Program-made: the position numbers and the translations under genes | Part shown: positions 42,886-52,323 of the stretch, in pieces | Layout of the letters: the number at the start of each line of letters is the position of its first letter | Numbering within the stretch: the first letter of the stretch is position 1 | NCBI RefSeq assembly: GCF_002843235.3 | Contig: NZ_CP031123.2 | Location: forward strand, 3,224,001-3,288,000 | Reading direction: 5' to 3' | Length of the DNA stretch: 64,000 nt | From: Providencia huaxiensis | GTDB taxonomy: Bacteria > Pseudomonadota > Gammaproteobacteria > Enterobacterales > Enterobacteriaceae | Notes under the pieces: model-generated | Seen by the model: only the letters and a program-made list of their open reading frames with translations | What the model was told of the DNA's origin: nothing | Databases searched by the model: none

Positions 42886-44040
42886 TTAACTTAATGCATC
42901 AAGCCATGGCTGTTGTTTTGGGTAACGTCGACGATAGCCATGCATAGCAACAGATAATTGAATCAGATCCGTAAACCTTGTCGGGTCCAAACTGGTTTGC
43001 TTTTTAATTTGCTGTAACCGATAACTTAATGTATTTCTGTGAATGCCTAATTGCTGTGCGGTACTGCCTATTTCCCCATTTTGCGATAGGAATAACTCAA
43101 GGGTTTCAATTAAAATATCCCCCGAATCATGCAACAATATTTTATGGCAAATATCCAAAAAGAAATTAAATAGATAGCTATTTTCCAATTCATTAAAGAG
43201 GCATAAAGATGCCATTTCTTTAAATAGAAAAACTTGTTTATCGGGCACAGTTAGCCGGCCAACTTCAATGACTGAACGTGCGAAATGAACGGCATCCCTC
43301 ACATGTTCCTGCGTATCTGCCTGGACACCAACACCAATATAATATTGGCTAAGCTGGCTATCTAGAATGAAATGAAGATTAGGAATAAATGATTCATTTT
43401 GATAATGAGTTGATGGAAATAGCATCAAAATTTCGCGGCTATTAAGCAATAACACATCACTTTTTTCCATGGCTGATAATTCAGTAATGATCGTATCGAG
43501 TATTTCAGGACGATACTGAATAGCTTCAATATTAATAATCACAGGAATAGTCGGTAAAGTGAATGCAAAACCAGAGTTATGCAGTTTGAGTAACGCACTG
43601 CGTCCCTGTGCTTGCGTTGTACTTTCTATAAACTGGACAAATAACATATCTCGCAAACGGTGCTGCCAGTTAATACTACGCCGCTCAATTTCTTGTTGAA
43701 TTAGCAGCTCAGCCGTCAGTATGGCAAGCTCGGCATAACGCTGGATCACAACAGGGTCACCACTCACCCCAATGACTAATTCCACTTTATCTGCCACAAC
43801 AATCGGATGGTTTATCCCCGGAGCTACATTCGAATAAGCTCGCGCTTCATTTTCATTGTAAATAGTGATCCGTTTGCCGCAGCGAATCACTTCCACTGCG
43901 GCTTCATGAATTTCACCAATACGCTTTTTTTCCCCTGAGGCGATAATCACGCCCTGACTATTAATCACATTGACGTTGTGATGGATAATCCCCATTGCAC
44001 GCGTGACAATATCATTGGCTAATTTTTCAGTCAGTAGCAT
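42886..44040 (-). CDS. CdaR-family sugar-diacid regulator
   Basis: 384 residues, close in layout to E. coli CdaR (activator for glucarate, galactarate and glycerate genes). N-terminal diacid-recognition domain: LANDIVTRAMGIIHHNVNVI, SGEKKRIGEIHEAA, INHPIVVADKVELVIGVSGDP. C-terminal PucR-type helix-turn-helix: EIGSTAQQLGIHRNTLSYRLQQI at about 338-360. It is the last gene of the seven-gene minus-strand cluster, 14 bp after the glycerate kinase. The effector may be glycerate or the cluster's unknown substrate. Confidence 0.88.
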   Translation of the reverse strand: MLLTEKLANDIVTRAMGIIHHNVNVINSQGVIIASGEKKRIGEIHEAAVEVIRCGKRITIYNENEARAYSNVAPGINHPIVVADKVELVIGVSGDPVVIQRYAELAILTAELLIQQEIERRSINWQHRLRDMLFVQFIESTTQAQGRSALLKLHNSGFAFTLPTIPVIINIEAIQYRPEILDTIITELSAMEKSDVLLLNSREILMLFPSTHYQNESFIPNLHFILDSQLSQYYIGVGVQADTQEHVRDAVHFARSVIEVGRLTVPDKQVFLFKEMASLCLFNELENSYLFNFFLDICHKILLHDSGDILIETLELFLSQNGEIGSTAQQLGIHRNTLSYRLQQIKKQTSLDPTRFTDLIQLSVAMHGYRRRYPKQQPWLDALS

Positions 44041-44054
44041 CTTACCGCCTCACT

Positions 44055-45218
44055 TTAGGGTTTTATTTGCTTATTCGGATTCGCTAGTACGGTTCGCAGC
44101 AAATTTTCTGCTGTATCTGCCAAGTAACGCTCACCATTTGTCATGGCTTGCTCAAGGGAAATCGGCCCAGGGCACAATGACCACATTGCGCTAATACCAT
44201 GTTGATATAGGATACGGCTATCTTCACTGTATCCTCCGCAAAGCGCAATAACAGGCACACCATAATGACTGGCCATACGAGCCACTCCCACAGGAGCCTT
44301 ACCGTTCGCACTTTGGCTATCAAGCCGCCCTTCTCCTACAATGACTAAGTCCGCTTGTTGAATATAGGATTTCGCACCAAGGAGCCCCAAAACGAGATCG
44401 ATTCCTTTTTCGAGCTTTGCCGAAACAAACCAACGAAGCCCCGCACCTAATCCACCCGCAGCGCCACTGCCCGCCTCCAGCGAAACATCTTTTCCCGTTA
44501 TTGCTGACATTAATTTCGCATAGTGAGCCATTCCCATTTCAAGCTGATCAAGTGTGGCTTTGTCCGCTCCCTTTTGAGGACCATAAATATAAGTCGCGCC
44601 GTTATTGCCTAATAAAGGGTTTTCAACATCGCAAGAAACATTAAATTCAACCTTAGCGGCTCGCGAGTCAAATTTATCAAAATTAATCTTTGCAATATTA
44701 ATGAGGTCTTTACCGCAAATTGGCGCCTCAATAAGCTGAGAATTTTTATCATAAAACAAAGCACCTAATGCTTGAGCAAACCCTGCACCACCATCATTAG
44801 TTGCACTTCCTCCTATCCCTATGACAATACGAGAGCAACCCATATCGAGTGCATGCTTGACCATTTCCCCCAAACCATAAGTCGAGGCATTTTCAACGCG
44901 ACGGTGCTCGCGTTGAACTAATTCCAGCCCACAGCATTGTGCCATTTCAATAAAAGCAGTTTTTTCCTCCAGCACTAATAATCCTGCATCAACCTTACTA
45001 CCATAAGGTCCAGTACAGCTAAAAATGTAAGGTGTTACACCAGAAAGCGCCGGGCTATGTTCCAGTGACTCCAACAAACCTTCTCCACCATCAGATATGG
45101 GTAATAACGTCATATCTAATTCAGAGGATACACGCTTGAAACCCTCAGCAACGGCTTGACATGCTAACCTTGCAGAACAACTTCCCTTAAAGGAATCAAG
45201 TGCGATAACAATTTTCAT
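44055..45218 (-). CDS. Glycerate 2-kinase (GarK/GlxK family)
   Basis: 387-residue class II glycerate kinase that makes 2-phosphoglycerate from D-glycerate and ATP. N-terminal IVIALDSFKGSCSARLACQA and LPISDGGEGLLES are diagnostic. GIGGSATNDGGAGFAQALG (about 130-148) and GSGAAGGLGAGLRWF (about 250) form the nucleotide and substrate sites, and VIVGEGRLDSQSANGKAPVGVA is near 300. AGGA precedes the ATG. 33 bp after the MFS gene and followed by the CdaR-type regulator, as expected for a hydroxy-acid pathway. No aldolase or tartronate-semialdehyde reductase (garL, garR) is present. Confidence 0.93.
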   Translation of the reverse strand: MKIVIALDSFKGSCSARLACQAVAEGFKRVSSELDMTLLPISDGGEGLLESLEHSPALSGVTPYIFSCTGPYGSKVDAGLLVLEEKTAFIEMAQCCGLELVQREHRRVENASTYGLGEMVKHALDMGCSRIVIGIGGSATNDGGAGFAQALGALFYDKNSQLIEAPICGKDLINIAKINFDKFDSRAAKVEFNVSCDVENPLLGNNGATYIYGPQKGADKATLDQLEMGMAHYAKLMSAITGKDVSLEAGSGAAGGLGAGLRWFVSAKLEKGIDLVLGLLGAKSYIQQADLVIVGEGRLDSQSANGKAPVGVARMASHYGVPVIALCGGYSEDSRILYQHGISAMWSLCPGPISLEQAMTNGERYLADTAENLLRTVLANPNKQIKP

Positions 45219-45251
45219 GCAGACTTTCCTATTGTAAATGGCGATGTTGAA

Positions 45252-46592
45252 TTATTTGCTTTCCACTGAAGCCGATACTTGTAATGGTTGAGGTTCGCTC
45301 ATACCGTTAGTATTCACTCGTGAAGCAATAATCGTTCCGATAACTAACAAACCGACACCAAACCATAATCCAGAAGTCGCTGTTCCAGTGTAATCCTCAA
45401 AAAAACCAAGAATAAACGGGCCGAGGAAACCACCAAATAATCCTAAGCAGTTCAATAATGCTAAACTTCCCGCCAGCATACTGCCACTCATATAAGTGGG
45501 TGGAAGAGAGAAAATAATCGATTGAACCACAAAAAACATAAATGCAGTCAAGCAAAAGCCTATTAAGCCGACAACTGGGCCTCCCAGTGCACCTATCACT
45601 AATCCAACCGCCATCACGGCATAACCTGAAATTAAAATACGTGATGAACGACGCGGTGTATTGGCTTTTCTCGCCACAAAAATGCCACCAATTGCAGCTG
45701 AAATCCAAGGAATCGCCGTTAATAAGCCAATTTGAATCGGTGTCAGTTTGCCATACTCACCTATAATAGTAGGCAAAAAGTAACTTAAACCATAGACGGA
45801 GAACTGGTGAGTAAAATAGATAGCAACAATCATCATAAAGGCTTTATTTTTAAATGCCGCCTTAAGTGAGAATTTACTATTACTCACACTAATGCTGTTT
45901 TTATCTTGGTCGTGTTTATATTTAATATAATTCCGATCATCCTCATCTAACCATTTCGCATCTTCCGGTTTATTCGGCAACACAAACCACACAACAAATG
46001 CGAGGATCACCGCGGGTAAACCTTCAATAACAAACATCCATTGCCAACCATGGAAACCTAATAAGCCATCCATACTCAGCAATAAGCCACTTAGCGGTGC
46101 TCCAATAATATTCGCAAGACAGACCCCAAGTAAAAATAACCCCGTTGCTTTAGCTCGTTCCTCTTGGCTAAACCAATATGTCATATATAAAATAACCCCG
46201 GGATATAAACCCGCTTCAGCTGCTCCCAGTAATAACCGCAAGATATAAAAAGAAGTCGGCCCTGTCACAAACGCCATTGCCGCAGATAATAACCCCCAAG
46301 TGATCATAATCCGCGTGATCCAAAAACGCGCGCCCACTTTTTCCATTATTAAATTACTTGGGATCTCAAGAATCGAGTAGGTTAGGAAAAAAAGCCCTGC
46401 ACCAATACCAAATGCGGTTGCAGATAATCCTAAATCAATCGACATCGCATTTTTTGCCATGCCAATATTGGTTCGGTCAATAAAGCTAATAATGTACGCT
46501 AAAATCAACAACGGCATCAGGTTACGATATATCTTTGCGTTAGTTTTTTTACCCTGAGCTGCATAATCTAACTTTGCATTTGTAGAAAACAT
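45252..46592 (-). CDS. MFS transporter, anion:cation symporter family
   Basis: 446 residues, 12 helices. IDRTNIGMAKNAMSIDLGLS (about 50) and the loop GARFWITRIMITWG are typical of the ACS group that carries tartrate, glucarate, hydroxypyruvate, phthalate and similar acids (TtuB-, GarP-, GudP-like). The frame extends to 46763, but the ATG at 46592 behind GAGG starts a normal N-terminus (MFSTNAKLDYAAQ). Probably imports the carboxylate substrate of this cluster. The substrate cannot be told from sequence. Confidence 0.9.
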   Translation of the reverse strand: MFSTNAKLDYAAQGKKTNAKIYRNLMPLLILAYIISFIDRTNIGMAKNAMSIDLGLSATAFGIGAGLFFLTYSILEIPSNLIMEKVGARFWITRIMITWGLLSAAMAFVTGPTSFYILRLLLGAAEAGLYPGVILYMTYWFSQEERAKATGLFLLGVCLANIIGAPLSGLLLSMDGLLGFHGWQWMFVIEGLPAVILAFVVWFVLPNKPEDAKWLDEDDRNYIKYKHDQDKNSISVSNSKFSLKAAFKNKAFMMIVAIYFTHQFSVYGLSYFLPTIIGEYGKLTPIQIGLLTAIPWISAAIGGIFVARKANTPRRSSRILISGYAVMAVGLVIGALGGPVVGLIGFCLTAFMFFVVQSIIFSLPPTYMSGSMLAGSLALLNCLGLFGGFLGPFILGFFEDYTGTATSGLWFGVGLLVIGTIIASRVNTNGMSEPQPLQVSASVESK

Positions 46593-46673
46593 AGATAAGA
46601 TCCTCATGTTGTAGTGAAACAGGTACGGCTCTCGGCAATAAGTGACCCATACCTGTTGTTTTACTTCAGCAAC

Positions 46674-46696
46674 AGCCCGACGCCCCACGTCGGGCT
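46674..46696. terminator. GC-rich hairpin between thiolase and MFS genes
   Basis: AGCCCGACG (46674-46682) pairs with CGTCGGGCT (46688-46696) around five bases. On the minus strand GTTGCTG follows, so no T-run. It may be a partial terminator or RNA-stabilising element separating the four enzyme genes from the transporter, kinase and regulator. Confidence 0.5.
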
Positions 46697-46714
46697 TTCT
46701 GCTTGCAGTTTTTC

Positions 46715-47899
46715 TTATTCTCTTTCGAACAACATTGATATCCCTTGACCACCACCGATACACATAGTCACTAACCCGGTAGCAACCTGGCGGCGTTCCA
46801 TTTCATACATTAACTTCACAGGCAAAATAGCCCCACTGGCACCCACAGGATGACCCAGAGCAATTGCGCCACCATTCACATTCACTTTAGTGCTATCAAG
46901 AGACAAATCATTCATGACTGCAATAGCTTGTGCAGCAAACGCTTCATTTAACTCAATTAAATCAATGTCTTTTACATCCATTTTGAGCTTTTCCATTAAT
47001 CGACGGGTTGCTGGCGCGGGTCCAAAGCCCATAATGGCCGCTTCACAACCTGCTACAGCCCAATCGACCACTTTCATTCTTGGCTTCAGACCACGTTTTT
47101 CCGCCTCTTCACGACGCATCATCACTAATGCCGCAGCTCCATCATTGATACCTGAAGAGTTTGCTGCCGTAACCACACCATCAGCTTTAAATGCAGGACG
47201 CAATTTTGCTAATTTTTCACGTGGTGTATCCCGTGGATGTTCATCGGTATCAAAAATACGCGTGCCTTTACGGCCTTCAGGTATTTCTACGGGTAATATT
47301 TGATCAGCAAAATAACCCGCTTGAATCGCTTTTAACGCTTTTTGCTGGCTATCCCATGCAAAATCATCCATTTCTTCACGGGTAATATTGAACTGTTCTG
47401 CAACATTTTCTGCCGTCATTCCGTTGTGATAAGGGCCTTCTGGCCAAGTTAAGATAGACGTTAACCCATCCTCGAGCACATCATTCCCCATGCGGTAGCC
47501 ATAACGCGCTTTGCGTAAGTAATACGGCAGCATCGTCATATTTTCTGTACCACATGCCACCACAACATCGGATTGGCCAGTCTGTAGCAGCATCATGCCA
47601 TCAGCTAAAGCTTGTAACCCTGAGCCACATTGGCGGTTAACCGAATATGCAGTCGTTTCTTTTGGGAGCCCTGCTCGTAGCTGACAAATACGTGCGATAA
47701 AACCACTTTCTGCGATTTGCCCAACATTACCCACGATGACTTCATCAACATCTTCGGGGGCAATTCCTGCTCTTTTCACAGCTTCACGGATCACCACAGC
47801 TCCGAGGTCATGTTGATGCGTATTTGCAAAACTTCCCCCCATCGTGCCAATTGCTGTTCTCACACCACTCACAATGACAATATCATTCGCTTGTTTCAT
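46715..47899 (-). CDS. Thiolase, acetyl-CoA acetyltransferase type
   Basis: 394-residue thiolase II. Acyl-enzyme cysteine in NRQCGSGLQAL (about 88-90), ELNEAFAAQAIAV, GGAIALGHPVGASGA with active His (about 350), and second cysteine in CIGGGQGISM near the end. Catalyses reversible cleavage of acetoacetyl-CoA to two acetyl-CoA, or a related 3-ketoacyl-CoA. Nine bases after the SDR gene, so the two form a hydroxyacyl-CoA to acetyl-CoA pair like PhaB/PhaA or AtoB with a FabG-type reductase. Confidence 0.93.
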   Translation of the reverse strand: MKQANDIVIVSGVRTAIGTMGGSFANTHQHDLGAVVIREAVKRAGIAPEDVDEVIVGNVGQIAESGFIARICQLRAGLPKETTAYSVNRQCGSGLQALADGMMLLQTGQSDVVVACGTENMTMLPYYLRKARYGYRMGNDVLEDGLTSILTWPEGPYHNGMTAENVAEQFNITREEMDDFAWDSQQKALKAIQAGYFADQILPVEIPEGRKGTRIFDTDEHPRDTPREKLAKLRPAFKADGVVTAANSSGINDGAAALVMMRREEAEKRGLKPRMKVVDWAVAGCEAAIMGFGPAPATRRLMEKLKMDVKDIDLIELNEAFAAQAIAVMNDLSLDSTKVNVNGGAIALGHPVGASGAILPVKLMYEMERRQVATGLVTMCIGGGQGISMLFERE

Positions 47900-47908
47900 T
47901 ATTTCCCC

Positions 47909-48646
47909 CTATAGCACCATTCCGCCGCCAACATTGATCACTTCACCATTGATATAACGCGCTTTATCAGAGGCTAAAAAGGCAACACATTGGCCTACAT
48001 CGCGCGGATCCCCGGCAAAACCCGCAGGGATCTTACTGATCATGATGTCCCACACTTTTTCAGGTACACCACGGGTCATATCTGTATCAATAAACCCCGG
48101 GCAAATCGCATTTACTGTGACACCTTTACGGGCTAACTCGCGGCAAGCCGTTTTTGTCAGACCAATAACCCCTGCTTTAGACGCGGCATAGTTGGCTTGC
48201 CCAACATTCCCAAGCCAACTGGCCGAGGAAATATTGACAATTCGCCCATGTCCTTGCTCACGCATTAATTTTGCAGCCTCTTGCATGCAGTTAAATGTCC
48301 CTTTCAGATTAATATCAATGACTTTATCCCAATCATCTTCCGTTAATTTATGCAGCATGCCATCTCGGTTGATCCCCGCATTGTTCACCAGTACATCAAT
48401 CGCCCCAAAATGTGCTAACGTTTTAGAAAATAAGGTATTGACCTCTTCACGCTTGGCAATATCACAAGGAATAAAAATGGCTTGATGGCCTTGCTCTTGT
48501 AGCTGTTTTGCACTTTCTTCACCTGACGACATGGCTAAGTCAGAAATAACGACTTTTGCCCCTTCTTCCGCAAGCACCTGAGCAATAGCAAAACCAATAC
48601 CTCTTGCAGAACCCGTCACAATGGCGACTTTATCTTGTACTAACAT
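47909..48646 (-). CDS. SDR oxidoreductase, FabG/PhaB-like 3-oxoacyl reductase
   Basis: 245-residue classical short-chain dehydrogenase. Cofactor motif TGSARGIG (about 11-18), NNAG (about 89), catalytic Ser in VNISSAS, and YAASK (Tyr about 153). IDVLVNNAGINRDGML and GQANYAASKAG are like acetoacetyl-CoA reductases and FabG. In this cluster it probably interconverts a 3-hydroxyacyl-CoA and 3-ketoacyl-CoA. Direction and cofactor are not certain; Asp in VVISDLA suggests NAD(H). Confidence 0.9.
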   Translation of the reverse strand: MLVQDKVAIVTGSARGIGFAIAQVLAEEGAKVVISDLAMSSGEESAKQLQEQGHQAIFIPCDIAKREEVNTLFSKTLAHFGAIDVLVNNAGINRDGMLHKLTEDDWDKVIDINLKGTFNCMQEAAKLMREQGHGRIVNISSASWLGNVGQANYAASKAGVIGLTKTACRELARKGVTVNAICPGFIDTDMTRGVPEKVWDIMISKIPAGFAGDPRDVGQCVAFLASDKARYINGEVINVGGGMVL

Positions 48647-48672
48647 GGATAAATTCCTCTTTAATATTGAAA

Positions 48673-50241
48673 CTATAAATACGAAACCAGACCAAAAGGG
48701 GCTTCCTCAAATAATGAAGAAGACATCACCTTCAAATCAGGGGAAATTTCGGGTACGAAGTCCATATGGGCAAGGATGTCACGCTCTAGGTCAATACCGG
48801 GGGCAATTTCAACCAGTACTGGGGTTTCCCCCCCTAATGTGAACACTGCACGTTCCGTGACAAAATGCATGGTTTGGTTGATATTTCGTGCGACATCCGC
48901 ATTCCATGAAATTTGCCGTACTTGGTTAACTAACTTTCTAATATCCCCTTCCCGCACAATATTTAACTGCCCATTTTCACAACGAATATCTAACCCTTTT
49001 GCGGTAAACGTCGAGCAAAACACCACGTGCCGCGCATTTTGGGTAATATCAATAAACCCACCTGCCCCAGGGCAAATATTGCCTAGCAACGTCGCATTGA
49101 CATGGCCACGGGCATCCATTTCCCCTGCGCCCATATACGTGATATCAACGCCTGCACCGTTGTAGTACAACATTTGGTCTTGATGACTAATCATCGCTGA
49201 CAGGTTACGGCCTATACCAAAGTCAATACCGCCAGCTTGGACGCCCCCCCAAATCCCTGACTCCACGGTAATATCGACGCGCTTAGTTGCATTTTCTTCC
49301 TGAATAATTGAGCCGATAACATCGTTTGGAATACCCGTTCCTAAGTTAATCACACAGTTTTCATATAGATAACGGCATGCAATTCGCCCAATCAATTTGC
49401 GAATATCCAAAGGTAATGGCGTAGTTTGTTGGACAGGGGTGCGAATATCACCGCATAGAGTTGGGTCAAAAAACCAGCTTGAGGATTGGCGATGGTCTTC
49501 TTCAGGGTTATCGCACACGACAATGTGGTCAATAAAGCTTGCGGGAACAGTGACACGCTTGGGATGCAGAGTCCCTTCTTCAACGCAATACTTCACTTGT
49601 GCAATCACTTTGGCACCAAAACGTTTAGCCGCCAGTACCGCATGCAAGACCTCTAGGGCCATGGCTTCTTCATCGGTGGTGAGGTTACCTTTACTATCAG
49701 CGTGAGTTCCTCTGATCACCACCACATCTAAGGGAATTTCTGGGTACCATAACCATTCTTCCCCTTTGAAATTCACTTTTTCAACCAAAGGAGGAAGTAC
49801 CAACGTTTTCGCGTTCATCCTACCGCCTTCAAGATCAGGGTCGATAAATGTCCCTAACCCTACTTTGGATAAGCGCCCCGGTAAGCCTGCAGCCATTGCG
49901 CCATATAAGTGCACCATTTGCCCTTGAGGGAGGCAATACGCTTCGACTTGGTTATCATTAATCATTTGCATCCATCGAGGTGCTAACCCCCAATGGGAAC
50001 CAATGATCCGTTTCACCATCCCTTCATGGGCAAAGTGTTGATTCCCTCGAATACGGTTACACTGTCCAGCCGCATGAACCAGTGTTAATTGATTTGGTGT
50101 ACCCTCGGATAAAAAACGTTGTTCAATTGCCGATAAAATAGATTCAGCAGCACTGGTTAATGTCATTCCCACAGTACAAATCGTATCGCCATTATTAATT
50201 AATTTAGCGGCATCTTGTTTCGAAATAAATTTATTATTCAT
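48673..50241 (-). CDS. Acyl-CoA:acetate/3-ketoacid CoA-transferase (fused, YdiF-like)
   Basis: 522-residue class I CoA-transferase with alpha and beta halves fused. N-terminal half: SKQDAAKLINNGDTICTVGM, GSHWGLAPRWMQMI, GRLSKVGLGTFIDP. C-terminal half: INLGTGIPNDVIG and the catalytic glutamate in TVESGIWGGVQAGG (about residue 330), then GAGGFIDITQNAR. It moves CoA between acetyl-CoA and a short-chain or keto acid. AGG precedes the ATG. It lies 26 bp before the SDR gene. Confidence 0.92.
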   Translation of the reverse strand: MNNKFISKQDAAKLINNGDTICTVGMTLTSAAESILSAIEQRFLSEGTPNQLTLVHAAGQCNRIRGNQHFAHEGMVKRIIGSHWGLAPRWMQMINDNQVEAYCLPQGQMVHLYGAMAAGLPGRLSKVGLGTFIDPDLEGGRMNAKTLVLPPLVEKVNFKGEEWLWYPEIPLDVVVIRGTHADSKGNLTTDEEAMALEVLHAVLAAKRFGAKVIAQVKYCVEEGTLHPKRVTVPASFIDHIVVCDNPEEDHRQSSSWFFDPTLCGDIRTPVQQTTPLPLDIRKLIGRIACRYLYENCVINLGTGIPNDVIGSIIQEENATKRVDITVESGIWGGVQAGGIDFGIGRNLSAMISHQDQMLYYNGAGVDITYMGAGEMDARGHVNATLLGNICPGAGGFIDITQNARHVVFCSTFTAKGLDIRCENGQLNIVREGDIRKLVNQVRQISWNADVARNINQTMHFVTERAVFTLGGETPVLVEIAPGIDLERDILAHMDFVPEISPDLKVMSSSLFEEAPFGLVSYL

Positions 50242-50308
50242 GATAAAACCTACCTGAAGGCTAATATTTCATAGCCCCTTTTTGATTAATTAAAAACTAA
50301 TTTAGAAT

Positions 50309-51826
50309 TTAGTTATTTAAAGAGTAATATCGTAATTTCAAATCTTTCTTACTTATTTTCCCATTCCACGTTCTAGGAAAATTACGTGTAAACATAATTC
50401 TTACTGGAACTTTATAAGTTGGCACCCTGTCTTTTAACCATTCAATAATTTCTTTACTGGTTAAACATACTTGGTTTTCAGGAATAATAAATGCAATAGG
50501 CTCTTCACCATAAATGGTACTTTCAATTGGAATGACAGCGACTTCATTAACACCCGGATAATTAGAAATCAAATCTTCGACTTCAATAGAATATATTTTT
50601 TCACCACCACGGTTAATCATGTCTTTAATTCGATCTTGAATATAAAGAAAACCATCATCATCCCTATAACCAATATCCCCTGTGAAAAACCAACCATCAT
50701 TAAATGATGTCGTGTTCGCAGGGCTGTCAGGCCAATAACGTTGGATAACAACATCCCCCTTCACCCAAATGTTACCTGTCGTGTTAGCGGGTTTATCTTT
50801 ACCGTTATCGTCACGTATGGCCACCTGTAATCCGGGAACTGGTGTACCTGAGCTCGCTTTCTTATCACTATAACGAATATCTTCACGAAATATGGTGGCA
50901 GGGGATGATGTCTCAGTCAAACCATAAATAGAATGAATAGATGTTTTGGCGAATATATAAGAAAGCTCTTTAATCGTACCTTCATTTAAATGCCCTGCAC
51001 CACAAGCAATCATTTTTAATGAATTAAATCTTTCTAGATTAATACTTTTATTTTCTTTTATTTTTTGAATTAACAATATAAATACAGTTGGAGAACCATG
51101 TAGAAATGTTATTTTCTCTCTTGCAATTGTTGAGATAATATCTTTTGCATTAAATTTTTTCTGAAGATAGATCGTACCACCAATATGAATAAATAATGCT
51201 AAAATAGCGGAGAGCCCCGTAATATGATAAATCGGTACAGCCAAAATTGTTTTATCGTGTTCAGATAATTTTAACGTTTCCTGATAGGCATATACAGCAG
51301 ATAATATATTCTTGTGCGTGATCACAGCACCTTTCGGTGTTCCCGTTGTGCCCGAAGTGAATATCACCACCGCTGGGTCTTCTTCATCAACTTGGTTAAT
51401 AAAATTAATTTCATCGGTAAGGATTAAATTACGCCACTGAGAAAGGCTAACTCCTTTTTCACTGAGCTGTGCCAGCCATGGTTGGTATGTATCATCCCAA
51501 AAAATGGCATCGGCATTAATACAGGATAAATGCTCTTTACCTTCAAATTCTTTCATTTTGGTACTTAAGGGCATTACCTGAATACCCAGCCCTACCGCGG
51601 CATAAAATAATTGGCAAAATTCAATCGTATTACCCCAGCCGAGTACAATTCGATCGCCTTTTTTCAACTGCACGGTGGTTGTTAGCCACAACATTGTTTG
51701 GTTTACTTTCACAAGTAATTGGCGATAACTCCAACTTTGCTCTTCAAATACAATGGCAACAGCGTCTGGCTGCGCTTTTGCTCTCTGTAATAAGCTTTGG
51801 TAGATGTTTGAATTTGGCACAAGCAT
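50309..51826 (-). CDS. AMP-forming acyl-CoA synthetase
   Basis: 505 residues, ANL superfamily. Core motifs: P-loop FTSGTTGTPKGA (about 155), YGLTETSSP (about 300), WFFTGDIGYRDDDG, DRIKDMINRGGEKI, and the A10 lysine in GKISKKDLK near the C-terminus. The start was moved from the GTG at 51832 to the ATG at 51826, seven bases after GGAG. Similar in form to CaiC and medium-chain ligases; substrate unknown. The gene is visibly more AT-rich than the CoA-transferase downstream, hinting at a different origin. First gene of the cluster. Confidence 0.9.
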   Translation of the reverse strand: MLVPNSNIYQSLLQRAKAQPDAVAIVFEEQSWSYRQLLVKVNQTMLWLTTTVQLKKGDRIVLGWGNTIEFCQLFYAAVGLGIQVMPLSTKMKEFEGKEHLSCINADAIFWDDTYQPWLAQLSEKGVSLSQWRNLILTDEINFINQVDEEDPAVVIFTSGTTGTPKGAVITHKNILSAVYAYQETLKLSEHDKTILAVPIYHITGLSAILALFIHIGGTIYLQKKFNAKDIISTIAREKITFLHGSPTVFILLIQKIKENKSINLERFNSLKMIACGAGHLNEGTIKELSYIFAKTSIHSIYGLTETSSPATIFREDIRYSDKKASSGTPVPGLQVAIRDDNGKDKPANTTGNIWVKGDVVIQRYWPDSPANTTSFNDGWFFTGDIGYRDDDGFLYIQDRIKDMINRGGEKIYSIEVEDLISNYPGVNEVAVIPIESTIYGEEPIAFIIPENQVCLTSKEIIEWLKDRVPTYKVPVRIMFTRNFPRTWNGKISKKDLKLRYYSLNN

Positions 51827-51832
51827 GGACAC

Positions 51833-52323
51833 ACTCCGATACCGCTGAATATGACTGATATGCTATCAATGTATAAAATACACTCCGATAAATTAGTGCC
51901 AATCTTCACAAATTATTCACACCCTTTTTTTATTTGAATTAGTGATCTGCACAACCCATTTGTTAACGTTTTTTTTTTATTTAGGTCTCATTTCACACCC
52001 TGATTTTTATAACAAATGAAAATATTTACCTTTTGTTATTGGCGAACCACCCAAAAGGCACAGAAATTCCTATAAAGAACTCAACCTCCATTGTGCGTAT
52101 AAACAACGACTCACAAACGAAAAAGAGTTCAGGGTTAATACCTAACAAGCCCGTTTATCCCCTATCTGCTCTTGCACTCTGTGCTATTTAGCCTTCTCAC
52201 CAAACCCAATAAGATAATAATAGTGGTGAATTCACTAGAGATTGCTACAGTGGAACACGGTCATAATGAAAGAAATGATGAGAAAGCAATCGCCATCTTT
52301 GAAAACGGTTAAGGAGTTAACTC
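51833..52323. other. Divergent intergenic region between the acyl-CoA ligase gene and yghU
   Basis: 491 bp of AT-rich sequence with a T10 run near 51970. It must hold the promoters of both flanking genes. No specific operator, CRP or Fnr site was convincing. The yghU ribosome site AAGGAG lies seven bases before its ATG. Confidence 0.5.

Noticed and set aside
46593..46763. N-terminal extension of the MFS transporter overlapping the thiolase end
   Set aside because: It crosses a GC-rich hairpin, has no ribosome site and no transporter homology; the start at 46592 is better.
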